From UBA4416 sp038327195 (lineage in GTDB: Bacteria > Bacteroidota > Bacteroidia > B-17B0 > Aurantibacillaceae), in NCBI GenBank assembly GCA_038327195.1, contig JBBQKU010000009.1:58470-122469 (forward strand): 64,000 nt of DNA, written 5' to 3'. Every line of letters begins with the position of its first letter. The first letter of the stretch is position 1. Shown piece by piece: positions 8,987 through 17,719 of this stretch. Under the pieces are notes generated by a model. That model ran no database searches. It was not told the origin of the DNA and saw only the letters and a list, made by a program, of their open reading frames with translations. Made by a program: the position numbers and the translations under genes.

Positions 8987-9463
8987 ATGAAACATATTAT
9001 TAAAGAAATAACAACATCTAAATTAGATTCTTTTAAAAGAGATACTGAGCATAGCATGGAAGTTGTCAATACTGTTGATGGGATTACTTTTATAAATGAT
9101 TCTAAATCAACTTCAGCAAAACTATCTGCTGAAAGCATTAATTCAATTGATGCTGAGTTAGTATTAATTATTGGAGGTGATGATTTAAAAACCGATTATT
9201 CTTGGTTTAAATTTAACAACTACTACAATATTAAAACTGTTATTTACTATGGAAGAAGACTTCCTGAAATAAAAAATATTTTTAATAAACATGTTATGGT
9301 TATTGTTATCGATGGAATTGAGAATGCTGTTACTGTTGCAAAAAATCGAGCAATAAAAAATCAAGTTGTTTTGTTTTCACCTGCGTGTCCTAGTTTTGAC
9401 GTGTTTGATAACTATATTAATCGTGGAAATAAATTCAAACAATTAGTGTCAAAAATTAAGTAA
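8987..9463 (+). CDS. Stand-alone MurD C-terminal domain paralogue
   Basis: These 158 residues align along their whole length with domain 3 of the MurD encoded just upstream. H-S-M-E-V-V matches HRLEFV, NDSKST (37-42) matches NDSKAT, and SPACPSFDVFDNY (131-143) matches SPACASFDMFKNY. There is no N-terminal UDP-binding domain and no P-loop, so it cannot be a ligase on its own. Residues matching the E. coli D-Glu contacts are kept (Lys40, Thr42, Ser136, Tyr143), while the conserved Arg of the HR pair, near the nucleotide, is Ser. It starts one base after the murD stop. A regulatory or partner role is only inference. Confidence 0.85.
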   Translation: MKHIIKEITTSKLDSFKRDTEHSMEVVNTVDGITFINDSKSTSAKLSAESINSIDAELVLIIGGDDLKTDYSWFKFNNYYNIKTVIYYGRRLPEIKNIFNKHVMVIVIDGIENAVTVAKNRAIKNQVVLFSPACPSFDVFDNYINRGNKFKQLVSKIK

Positions 9464-9469
9464 AAACAG

Positions 9470-10609
9470 ATGAAATTATTTACATACTTAAAGGGAGATA
9501 GGGTTATTTGGGCGATAGTTTTTCTATTGTCTTTACTTTCCATTTTAGTAGTTTATAGTTCGGTTGTTACTTTGGCGCATAAGTATAAGCAAGGAAATGC
9601 AGAGGCGTTTTTATTTAAACATACTTTTCTGATTATTTGCGGTATCGCAATTATGTATATTATTCATAAATTAAAATATACGTTGTTTTCGAAAGTTGCG
9701 CAGATTGGAATATTTTTAGTTATTCCATTATTATTGTTTACATTATTAAAAGGAGTAAGTGCAGGTGAAGCCAGCAGATGGATTGCAATACCGGGGTTAG
9801 GGTTAACATTTCAATCTTCTGATGTCGCTAAAATTATATTGTTAATTTTTGTCGCTCGTACGCTCACTTTAAAACAGGGACAATTAGAAGACTTTAAGTC
9901 ATTGTTTAAATATATTTTATTGCCAGTAGGTTTTATTTGTTTATTAATATTTCCTGCAAATTTTTCTACAGCAGCATTGTTATTTATGAACTGTTTGTTT
10001 TTAATGTTTGTTGGCGGTATTCGACTAAAGTTTATTGGTTACATTCTTGGGGCATGTGTTGGATTTGCTTTGTTATTAGGAATTATCATTTATCAATTGC
10101 CCGATTTAATTCCACGTGGTGCAACCTGGAAAGCACGTATCGAAAACTTTAGTAAAGGTGATGCAAAAAATAATTACCAAAGTGATCAAGCAAAAATTGC
10201 AATTGCAACTGGTGGTATAATTGGTAAAGGTCCAGGAAATAGTACCCAACGTGCATTTTTACCACAAGCTTCCTCTGATTTTATTTATGCTATTATTATA
10301 GAAGAGTATGGTTTAATTACGGGTTCTATTATGCTTTTTTTATATATGATATTATTATTTAGGGGTATCAGAATATTAAGGGATTCTGAAAAAACATTCG
10401 GAGGCTTAGTAGCTGTTGGTTTAAGTTTTAGCTTGGTCTTTCAAGCATTAATAAATATGGCGGTTGCTGTTAATTTATTTCCAGTAACTGGTCAGCCTTT
10501 ACCATTAGTAAGTATGGGAGGAACATCAGTTTGGTTCACTTGTATTTCGATTGGAATTATTTTAAGTATTAGTAGAGCAAACGATGAAAAAGAAATTGTA
10601 GCAGCATAA
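9470..10609 (+). CDS. ftsW: Septal peptidoglycan polymerase FtsW
   Basis: FtsW is a SEDS-family glycosyltransferase that polymerises lipid II at the septum together with FtsI. The 379-residue protein is mostly membrane helices. It shows ASRWIAIPG near residue 103 and SSDFIYAIIIEEYG, whose Asp270 corresponds to the catalytic Asp known in RodA/FtsW. The C-terminal PLPLVSMGGTS motif is typical. It is named FtsW rather than RodA from its position between the murD genes and murG. Confidence 0.92.
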   Translation: MKLFTYLKGDRVIWAIVFLLSLLSILVVYSSVVTLAHKYKQGNAEAFLFKHTFLIICGIAIMYIIHKLKYTLFSKVAQIGIFLVIPLLLFTLLKGVSAGEASRWIAIPGLGLTFQSSDVAKIILLIFVARTLTLKQGQLEDFKSLFKYILLPVGFICLLIFPANFSTAALLFMNCLFLMFVGGIRLKFIGYILGACVGFALLLGIIIYQLPDLIPRGATWKARIENFSKGDAKNNYQSDQAKIAIATGGIIGKGPGNSTQRAFLPQASSDFIYAIIIEEYGLITGSIMLFLYMILLFRGIRILRDSEKTFGGLVAVGLSFSLVFQALINMAVAVNLFPVTGQPLPLVSMGGTSVWFTCISIGIILSISRANDEKEIVAA

Positions 10610-11719
10610 ATGAAACCATTGAAAGTTATATTAAGTGGAGGTGGCACAGGTGGTCATATATTTCCTGCGGTTGCCATAGCAAATGAAATTAAAAAGTTAG
10701 TGCCCCATGCCGAAATATTATTTGTTGGTGCATTAGGTAAAATGGAAATGGAAAAAGTTCCTGCAGCTGGATACAAAATCATTGGTGTTCCAATTGCTGG
10801 TTTTCAAAGAAATTTTTCTTGGTCAAATTTTAAACTTCCTTTTTTAATTATCAAAAGTTTATTACTTACTCGTAAAATCATTAAAGAGTTTAAACCCGAT
10901 GTTGTTGTCGGAACTGGAGGTTATGCATCAGGCCCTCTATTAAAGGCTGCAACTAATAATGGAATTCCTGCATTATTACAAGAACAAAATTCCTATGCTG
11001 GAATTACCAATAAAATTTTATCCAAAAAAGCTAGCAAAATTTGCGTTGCCTATGAAGGAATGGAACAGTTTTTTGAAAAAGAGAAAATTATTCTAACTGG
11101 AAATCCTGTGAGACAAGATATTTTAAATGGGAATGTAAATAGAGATGAAGCGTATCAGTTTTTTAATCTTGATAAAAATAAAAAAACGATTTTAGTTGTT
11201 GGTGGAAGTTTGGGGGCTCGTGGAATAAATGAAGCTATAGTTGAAGGCCTAAAACAGTTTGCTGATAATGACATTCAACTTATTTGGCAAACAGGAAAAC
11301 TATATTTCGAAACAGCCAAAGAAAAAACAAAACCTTTTATTGGTCAAAATATTAAAGCGGTTGATTTTATTTCACGAATGGATTACGCTTATTCGGTTGC
11401 CGATTTAGTAATCTCCAGAGCAGGTGCTGGTGCAATTTCCGAATTATGTATTGTTGCAAAACCTTCTATATTAGTTCCTTTGCCTAGCGCTGCGGAAGAT
11501 CATCAAACAAAAAATGCGATGTCATTAGTTAATAAACATGCTGCTGTTTTAGTAAAGGAAATTGATGCAAAAAATAATTTGATAAATGAATCCATCTCGT
11601 TAATAAAGAATAATGAAAGATTAATGGAGATTAGTAAAAATTGTAAATCGATGGCAATGCCTAATTCTACTAGTGTGATTGCAAATGAAGTTTTAAAATT
11701 AGCCAACTATAAATTATAA
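10610..11719 (+). CDS. murG: Lipid II synthase MurG (GlcNAc transferase)
   Basis: MurG adds GlcNAc to lipid I on the inner face of the membrane, giving lipid II. This GT-B enzyme has the N-terminal GGGTGGHIFPA loop (10-20), a GTGGYASGP segment for lipid I binding, a GGSLGARGIN loop and the C-terminal RAGAGAISEL donor site. The length of 369 residues is normal. Its ATG follows the ftsW stop with no gap, and its stop overlaps the murC start as TAATG. Confidence 0.95.
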   Translation: MKPLKVILSGGGTGGHIFPAVAIANEIKKLVPHAEILFVGALGKMEMEKVPAAGYKIIGVPIAGFQRNFSWSNFKLPFLIIKSLLLTRKIIKEFKPDVVVGTGGYASGPLLKAATNNGIPALLQEQNSYAGITNKILSKKASKICVAYEGMEQFFEKEKIILTGNPVRQDILNGNVNRDEAYQFFNLDKNKKTILVVGGSLGARGINEAIVEGLKQFADNDIQLIWQTGKLYFETAKEKTKPFIGQNIKAVDFISRMDYAYSVADLVISRAGAGAISELCIVAKPSILVPLPSAAEDHQTKNAMSLVNKHAAVLVKEIDAKNNLINESISLIKNNERLMEISKNCKSMAMPNSTSVIANEVLKLANYKL

Positions 11720-13107
11720 TGCAGATCTTAAATTACAAATTATATTATTTCCTAGGTGTTGGTGGCATTGGAATGAGCGCATTAGCTCGTTATTTTAACC
11801 ATTATGATAAAACTGTATACGGTTACGATAAAACAGAAAGTAATTTAACCAGGCAATTAGAAGATGAAGGAATACATATTCATTACGATGATGATGTTGC
11901 TTTGTTAAAGAAAATTATTTCTGGCTATGATAAAGAAGAAATCTTATTTATTTATACGCCGGCAATTCCTAAAAATCATGAGGAATTAATTTTTATCCAA
12001 CAAAAAGAGTTTAAACTTCAAAAACGAGCTTGGGTTTTAGGTGAAATTACTAAGCAGTTTAAAACAATTGCGATAGCTGGCACGCATGGTAAAACTACTA
12101 CTACTACATTAGTAGCGCATATTTTGAAAACGGCAGGCATTAATTGTTTCGCTTTTTTAGGTGGTATTTCTCAAAATTATCAAACTAATTTATTGTTGGG
12201 AGATGCTAATGATACCAATGCTTTTGTAGTTGTTGAAGCTGACGAGTATGATCGTTCATTTTTAACTTTGCATCCTTATATATCTGTTATAACAAGTGTT
12301 GATCCTGATCATTTGGATATTTATGGTGACAAAAATGCCATGCATGAAAGTTATACTCAGTTTGCATCTCAAACTCAAAAAGATGGTTTTTTGATTGTTA
12401 AAAAAACTGTTGATAACGATTTGAATATCAAAGATAAACGACTCATCTACTCACTAAATTTAGATACAGATTTTTCTGCAAATTCTATAAATATTGTTGA
12501 TGGTGAATTTTGTTATAACGTCAATAGTATCATAGAGCCTATAAGTCACGTAGCTATTGGCTTACCGGGTTTGCATAATGTAGAAAACTCTATTGCAGCA
12601 TTAGCGGTTGCGCAAAAGTTAGGCATAAAGGGTGATGTAATAAACAAAGCCTTACGTTCTTTTAAAGGTGTGAAAAGAAGATTTGATTACCGCGTAAAAT
12701 CAAAATCTATAGTTTATATAGATGATTACGCGCATCATCCGGAAGAATTATTTGCCTCTATCTCGGCAGCAAAACAATTATATCCGGAAAAAATCATTAC
12801 AGGTATTTTTCAACCTCATTTGTTTTCTCGCACTCGCGATTTTGCAGATGGGTTTGCAAAGAGTTTGGATTTGTTGGATGTATGTGTGCTGCTTGAAATT
12901 TATCCAGCTCGTGAATTACCTATTAATGGTGTCAATTCACAAATGTTACTTGATAAAATGACTTGTAAAAATAAATTTTTAGTAAAAAAGGAAAATGTTA
13001 TTGAATTTTTAAAAACACAAAAGAATGAAGTTGTGATGACATTAGGAGCTGGCGATATAGATTCATTGATTGAACCGATTGAAACATATTTAAAAAATCA
13101 AATTTAA
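11719..13107 (+). CDS. murC: UDP-MurNAc:L-alanine ligase MurC
   Basis: MurC adds the first amino acid, L-alanine, to UDP-MurNAc. The N-terminal nucleotide-sugar loop FLGVGGIGMSALA (11-23), the P-loop GTHGKTT (121-127), the EADEYDRSF motif and the DDYAHHPEE motif of the C-terminal part identify it. The length of 462 residues is normal. The start codon shares one base with the murG stop, so translation is likely coupled. Confidence 0.95.
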   Translation: MQILNYKLYYFLGVGGIGMSALARYFNHYDKTVYGYDKTESNLTRQLEDEGIHIHYDDDVALLKKIISGYDKEEILFIYTPAIPKNHEELIFIQQKEFKLQKRAWVLGEITKQFKTIAIAGTHGKTTTTTLVAHILKTAGINCFAFLGGISQNYQTNLLLGDANDTNAFVVVEADEYDRSFLTLHPYISVITSVDPDHLDIYGDKNAMHESYTQFASQTQKDGFLIVKKTVDNDLNIKDKRLIYSLNLDTDFSANSINIVDGEFCYNVNSIIEPISHVAIGLPGLHNVENSIAALAVAQKLGIKGDVINKALRSFKGVKRRFDYRVKSKSIVYIDDYAHHPEELFASISAAKQLYPEKIITGIFQPHLFSRTRDFADGFAKSLDLLDVCVLLEIYPARELPINGVNSQMLLDKMTCKNKFLVKKENVIEFLKTQKNEVVMTLGAGDIDSLIEPIETYLKNQI

Positions 13108-13145
13108 AATTATCGCTTTGAGCTAAATTGAGAAGTGTAAAATAA

Positions 13146-13952
13146 ATGAAAATAAATAAAAAAATAGTTAGTGTCGTTCTTTGGATTATTGGATTATCAG
13201 GGTTAATTGCATCACTTGCTTTTTCATCTGCTCATCAAAAAAGTATTGAAGTAAAAAACTTAAGTGTAACAGTTGAAAACACGGATGTTAATACATTTAT
13301 TGATGAAGAGGATGTGAAAACATTTCTAAATGATAGGCAAGAAAATATATTAAACTCAGAAGTTGAAAATATTGATGTAACAAAAATTGAAAAAGCTTTA
13401 AATTCTCATCCTGCAATTGAAAACGCAGAGGTTTCGATTGATGTAAATGGAGATGTGAATGTTGATGTTTTTCAAAGAAAACCTTTAGTGAGAATTTTGA
13501 ATCTAGATGGAGAAAGTTATTATATTGATACACAATCTAAATTAATGCCTTTGAATGAAAACTATACGGCAAGAGTTTTAATTGCATCAGGTTTTATATT
13601 AGAGCCTTATGCACAAAGAGTTAAAGTTTCGGTAAATGAAATTGCAAAAAACGAAACCTATAGTAAAGTAAGTGTATTAGATGATATTTATAAGTTGGCA
13701 GAATATATAACAAAGGACTCAACATTAAATAGTTTAGTTCAACAAATAAACGTGACGAATGAAAAGGAATTTGAATTGTATTTATCCATTGGTAATCACA
13801 AAATTGTATTTGGAGAAGCAATAAATATTGAAGAGAAATTTAATAAATTAAAAAAATTCTATACTGATGGTCTTAATAAAACCGATGGTTGGAACAAATA
13901 CTCAATTATTAATATAAAATATAAGAACCAAGTGGTTTGCACTAAAAAATAA
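13146..13952 (+). CDS. ftsQ: Cell division protein FtsQ/DivIB
   Basis: This bitopic protein has a short basic cytoplasmic tail, one membrane segment at about 7-26, and an extracytoplasmic part. A POTRA-like region covers about 35-110, including the segment SHPAIENAEVSIDVNGDVNVDV, and is followed by a beta-rich FtsQ domain. FtsQ links FtsL to the divisome. At 268 residues its length fits. The name rests on topology, the POTRA pattern and its place between murC and ftsA. Confidence 0.88.
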   Translation: MKINKKIVSVVLWIIGLSGLIASLAFSSAHQKSIEVKNLSVTVENTDVNTFIDEEDVKTFLNDRQENILNSEVENIDVTKIEKALNSHPAIENAEVSIDVNGDVNVDVFQRKPLVRILNLDGESYYIDTQSKLMPLNENYTARVLIASGFILEPYAQRVKVSVNEIAKNETYSKVSVLDDIYKLAEYITKDSTLNSLVQQINVTNEKEFELYLSIGNHKIVFGEAINIEEKFNKLKKFYTDGLNKTDGWNKYSIINIKYKNQVVCTKK

Positions 13953-13960
13953 AATAGTTT

Positions 13961-15325
13961 ATGGACGATAAACAATCAGCACAAAAAGGAAAAATTATTG
14001 GCGACTTAGTTGTAGGCCTTGATATTGGTACTACAAAAATAGCTGCCATTGTTGGCTATAAAAATGAATTTGGTAAAGTAGAAATACTAAGTATTGGAAA
14101 ATCCGAATCATTAGGCGTACAACGTGGTGTTGTGGCTAATATTGAACAAACTATTGAGTCAATTAATGCAGCTATAAAAATTGCTGCCGATAAAGCTGAT
14201 ATCGATATTGAAGAAGTAATAGTTGGGATTGCTGGACAACATATTAAAAGTATGCAGCACCGTGGAATGATTACTCGTAAATCTTTAGATGAAGAGGTTA
14301 ATCAAAATGATGTTGATCAATTAATTGAAAACATGCATCGTTTAGTAATGAGCCCAGGTGAGGAAATCATACATGTTATTCCTCAAGAATATATTATTGA
14401 TAATGAAGGAGGAATCCGAAATCCAATTGGACATTCTGGAATGCGTTTGGAAGGAAATTTTCATATTATTACCGGTCAAGTTTCTGCAGTTAAAAACATA
14501 TTCAAATGCGTTACACGTGCAAAATTAACTACAGTTGATTTACATCTTGAACCATTAGCAAGTGCCGATGCTGTTTTAAGTGATGAGGAAAAAGAAGCAG
14601 GTGTTGTATTAGTTGATATTGGTGGTGGTACAACAGATGTTGCTATTTTTTATGATGGCATTATTCGTCATACTGCTGTTATTCCTTTTGGAGGAAATAT
14701 CATTACAGATGATATTAAAGAAGGTTGTGGAATTATTAAAACACATGCTGAACAACTAAAAATGCGTTTCGGTTCTGCGTTAGCTCAAGAAAACCAAATG
14801 AATGAAGTTATCTCTATTCCTGGTTTAAGAGGACGTCCACATAAAGAAATTTCAGTAAATACATTAGCGCAAATTATTCAAGCGCGTATGGAAGAGATTT
14901 TAGAATTTGTATTATTTGAAATAAAAAATTCTGGGTTCGAACGTAAGTTAGCGGGTGGTATTGTTGTAACTGGTGGTGGTTCTTTATTGAAACATTTACC
15001 ACAATTAATTATGTTGCAAACTGGTTTAGATTGTCGTATTGGTACGCCAAATGAACATTTAGCTGGTGCAGATGATGAATTGAAAAATCCAATGTATGCA
15101 ACAGCTGTTGGTTTAGTAATGAAAGGTATTGAGAAATACGAGCGAGAATTGAAAAGAGGAACTAATTCAACTAAGGTGAAAGAAGAACCAAAAGCAGTTG
15201 TTGTTGAAGAAACAAAAAAGAAAGAAGATAAAAAAATCATAGGACATTCATCAAAAAAGGTTGGTAGTTTTTTTGCAGACATTGTAAATAAAACAAAAGA
15301 TTGGATGACGGATGACGTTGAATAA
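13961..15325 (+). CDS. ftsA: Cell division protein FtsA
   Basis: FtsA is an actin-like ATPase that tethers FtsZ filaments to the membrane. The phosphate 1 loop is VVGLDIGTTKIA near residue 17, the phosphate 2 loop is VVLVDIGGGTTDVAIF, and the adenosine motif is VVTGGGSLL. The end (GSFFADIVNKTKDWM) is an amphipathic helix fit for membrane binding, joined by a Lys/Glu-rich linker. At 454 residues it is slightly longer than E. coli FtsA. Confidence 0.95.
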   Translation: MDDKQSAQKGKIIGDLVVGLDIGTTKIAAIVGYKNEFGKVEILSIGKSESLGVQRGVVANIEQTIESINAAIKIAADKADIDIEEVIVGIAGQHIKSMQHRGMITRKSLDEEVNQNDVDQLIENMHRLVMSPGEEIIHVIPQEYIIDNEGGIRNPIGHSGMRLEGNFHIITGQVSAVKNIFKCVTRAKLTTVDLHLEPLASADAVLSDEEKEAGVVLVDIGGGTTDVAIFYDGIIRHTAVIPFGGNIITDDIKEGCGIIKTHAEQLKMRFGSALAQENQMNEVISIPGLRGRPHKEISVNTLAQIIQARMEEILEFVLFEIKNSGFERKLAGGIVVTGGGSLLKHLPQLIMLQTGLDCRIGTPNEHLAGADDELKNPMYATAVGLVMKGIEKYERELKRGTNSTKVKEEPKAVVVEETKKKEDKKIIGHSSKKVGSFFADIVNKTKDWMTDDVE

Positions 15326-15378
15326 TAGACCTAGAATAAATTAAAAAATAAATTATTAAAAATTAAAAATAAAATATC

Positions 15379-16992
15379 ATGATGCAATTTGATTTACCAG
15401 AAAACGAAGAAAGCTCAATTATCAAGGTAATTGGAGTTGGTGGCGGCGGCAGTAACGCCGTTAATCATATGTTTAAACAAGGCATAAAAGGTGTAGATTT
15501 TATCGTATGTAATACTGATAAACAAGCATTAGCAAAAAGCCCTGTTACTCATAAAATTCAGTTAGGTAATTCTCTTACAAGAGGTTTAGGCGCAGGTGCA
15601 AAACCTGAAATTGGCCGCGATTCAGCTTTAGAGAGCATTGATGAAATAAAAAATATACTAAAAAATAATACCGAAATGGTATTTATTACGGCTGGTTTAG
15701 GCGGTGGTACTGGAACTGGTGCAGCTCCTGTTATTGCCTCTATTGCAAAAGAATTGGGTATTTTAACGGTTGGCATTGTAACAATTCCATTTTCGTTTGA
15801 AGGAAAAAAACGTAGAGAACAAGCTGAAAAAGGTTTGGAGGAAATGAAGAAATACGTAGATACATTAATTGTAATTGGCAATGATAAACTACGTGAAATT
15901 TATGGTAGTTTAAAAATGACAGAAGCGTTTGCACACGCTGATAATGTTTTAACGAGTGCTGCAAAATCAATTGCTGAAATCATTAGTTTACATATGCATG
16001 TTAATGTTGATTTTAATGATGTAAAAACAGTTATGCAAGATAGCGGTGTTGCAATTATGGGTTCTGCAATTGCAAGCGGCGAAAAAAGAGCATTGCGTGC
16101 AGTTGAACAAGCTTTAGTTTCTCCATTATTAAATGATAATGATATAAGTGGTGCTCGTCATGTATTATTAAATATTATGAGTGGTAGCGATGATATTGAA
16201 ATGGATGAATTTGGTGAAATAACTGACTTTATCCAAGAAGCTGCTGGTGGAACTGCTGAATTAATTACTGGTTACGGTACTGATCCTTCTTTGGGTGATA
16301 ATGTTTCAGTAACTATTATAGCAACTGGCTTTAATTCAAAAATGAATAGTGGATATGAAGCTCCAGTTTTTACTGAAAGAAAATTAGTGAAATTTGATGA
16401 TGCTGTTGTTGCTACTATTGAACCAATTCAAACTTCAATAATTAATGAAATTGAAAATAATGAACCCTTTATTTTTATTAAAGATGAAGTAGCTGAAACT
16501 CCAATTGCAAATATAGTTGAAGAAGAAATTAGTTTTGAAAATAATGTAATTGTAGAGTCTTCAATTCCTGAAACGATAGTTTATTCATTTGATGAAGAAA
16601 CAATTGAAATGAAACATGTTTCGCCATTATTTGAAACACCAATTGAATCAACTGAAACAAGTAAGTCTCAATTTGTTATTAATGATGTAACAGAAAATAC
16701 AAATGAACCTGTTAGTCAAAAATCAAGCGAAGAAATTACAAGAGAAGAACAAATTCGTTTGGCACAAGAGCGTATTAAAAAACTAAAAGAGTTAACATTA
16801 AAAATGAAAACTCCTGAAGGTCTTTCTCATTTAGAAAAAGAATCGGCTTGGCAACGTAAGCAAATAAGTTTAGATACAAATTCTACTCCTTCAACTGATT
16901 CTCAAGTTTCTCGTTTTACACTAGGTGATAGCGATAATAAGAATATTGAAATTCGTTCTAACAATTCTTTTTTACATGATAATGTAGATTAA
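15379..16992 (+). CDS. ftsZ: Cell division GTPase FtsZ
   Basis: FtsZ is the tubulin-like GTPase that forms the division ring. The GTP-binding GGGTGTG motif is at 108-114 and the T7 loop region NVDFNDVKTVM follows. The globular core ends near residue 320. An acidic, low-complexity linker of about 200 residues, typical of Bacteroidota FtsZ, leads to the C-terminal peptide NSFLHDNVD, which is the probable FtsA-binding tail. It is the last gene of the operon and is followed by a strong terminator. Confidence 0.97.
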   Translation: MMQFDLPENEESSIIKVIGVGGGGSNAVNHMFKQGIKGVDFIVCNTDKQALAKSPVTHKIQLGNSLTRGLGAGAKPEIGRDSALESIDEIKNILKNNTEMVFITAGLGGGTGTGAAPVIASIAKELGILTVGIVTIPFSFEGKKRREQAEKGLEEMKKYVDTLIVIGNDKLREIYGSLKMTEAFAHADNVLTSAAKSIAEIISLHMHVNVDFNDVKTVMQDSGVAIMGSAIASGEKRALRAVEQALVSPLLNDNDISGARHVLLNIMSGSDDIEMDEFGEITDFIQEAAGGTAELITGYGTDPSLGDNVSVTIIATGFNSKMNSGYEAPVFTERKLVKFDDAVVATIEPIQTSIINEIENNEPFIFIKDEVAETPIANIVEEEISFENNVIVESSIPETIVYSFDEETIEMKHVSPLFETPIESTETSKSQFVINDVTENTNEPVSQKSSEEITREEQIRLAQERIKKLKELTLKMKTPEGLSHLEKESAWQRKQISLDTNSTPSTDSQVSRFTLGDSDNKNIEIRSNNSFLHDNVD

Positions 16993-17010
16993 TAATTTAA
17001 TAAATGGTTT

Positions 17011-17047
17011 AAAAAACCCATCTAGATTAATCTAGATGGGTTTTTTT
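17011..17047 (+). terminator. Terminator of the dcw operon
   Basis: A perfect hairpin, CCCATCTAGA, TTAA loop, TCTAGATGGG, is preceded by six A and followed by seven T. It begins 18 bases after the ftsZ stop and would work in both directions. Confidence 0.92.
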
Positions 17048-17081
17048 ATTTCGAATAAGTTGAGAATAAATTATACCGTAC

Positions 17082-17154
17082 ACACATTCAAAAGAGTTCA
17101 ATTTCAGCAAAGTTTTATTATAACTTTTTCATGTAGTATCAGCATGAGCAATTA
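17082..17154 (+). repeat. 73-bp direct repeat, left copy
   Basis: This 73-base stretch recurs at 17479-17551 in the same orientation with 10 mismatches and no gaps (about 86% identity). Both copies start ACACATTCAA and contain TTCATGTAGTATC. It bounds a gene-free stretch of about 320 bases. Confidence 0.85.
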
Positions 17155-17209
17155 GTTTAAAAAACATAATTTTATTTACTCACTAATTAATTCTTTATTT
17201 TTGGTTTCT

Positions 17210-17467
17210 TTATTTTTTGGGCGTGTCCTTTCAGGCTGGGCTTTCCGTTTCAATCTTTTTTTCGTTCCTCAAAAAAGGATTTCACATCAATCCCTCACGC
17301 AAATTAAATATAACTCGAAAATTAAATTTCCATCAAAGATTAAACGGCAAGAGGGATGCAAGCGTAAAGCTTTTTTACTGAGGTCGTTGAGGCTCTCGAA
17401 ACGCCGAATTAAAAAACTTGAAGTAACAGCCCGTTCTGGCTCCCGCCAGACTTGCCCAAAATAATAA
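17210..17467. repeat. Possible non-coding dispersed element with inverted ends
   Basis: The block begins TTATTTTTTGGGC (17210-17222) and ends with the near-complement GCCCAAAATAATAA (17454-17467). It also carries an internal TCTGGC-TCCC-GCCAGA hairpin at about 17435-17450. An open frame of 87 codons crosses it, but the translation is rich in Arg and Lys with no protein-like pattern, so it is probably not a gene. Similar stretches seem, from memory, to occur between genes in other Bacteroidota; this is not verified here. Confidence 0.45.
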
Positions 17468-17478
17468 TAATACTGAAT

Positions 17479-17551
17479 ACACATTCAATAGAGTTCAATT
17501 TCAGCAAAGCCTAATTGTACCATTTTCATGTAGTATCGGCATAATCAATTA
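17479..17551 (+). repeat. 73-bp direct repeat, right copy
   Basis: This is the partner of the repeat at 17082-17154, 397 bases away. Two direct copies around an element with inverted ends could reflect duplication of a target region or recombination between repeats. Nothing else is seen in the rest of the gap up to htpG apart from a possible promoter. Confidence 0.85.
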
Positions 17552-17632
17552 TTAATTATTTTTATACTAAAATGTCTAAAGTTTGTCCATTTTCGAACAA
17601 AATCACGCAAAATATTGCTTTTTATTTGTCAT

Positions 17633-17665
17633 TTTGTCATTTTTATCGCATTGGTATAACCTTTG
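17633..17665 (+). promoter_or_regulatory. Possible htpG promoter
   Basis: TTTG at 17633-17636 and TAACCTTTG at 17657-17665 are 20 bases apart and resemble the Bacteroidota -33 and -7 boxes, although the second has one extra base between TA and TTTG. It lies 54 bases before the htpG start. Confidence 0.35.
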
Positions 17666-17719
17666 ACTATCATAAGCGGATAAAAATTATATTCTTAAAT
17701 AATTAATTAATAAGATACG

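Noticed and set aside
8987..9463. Reading the MurD C-terminal domain gene as a pseudogene left by partial duplication
   Set aside because: The frame has its own ATG one base after murD, no stop or frameshift, and retains ligand-contact residues while diverging elsewhere, which suggests selection.
17201..17464. An 87-codon open frame in the gap between ftsZ and htpG
   Set aside because: Its translation is Arg/Lys-rich with no signal, domain or protein-like pattern, and it lies wholly within a block bounded by inverted and direct repeats, so it is better seen as part of a repeat element.
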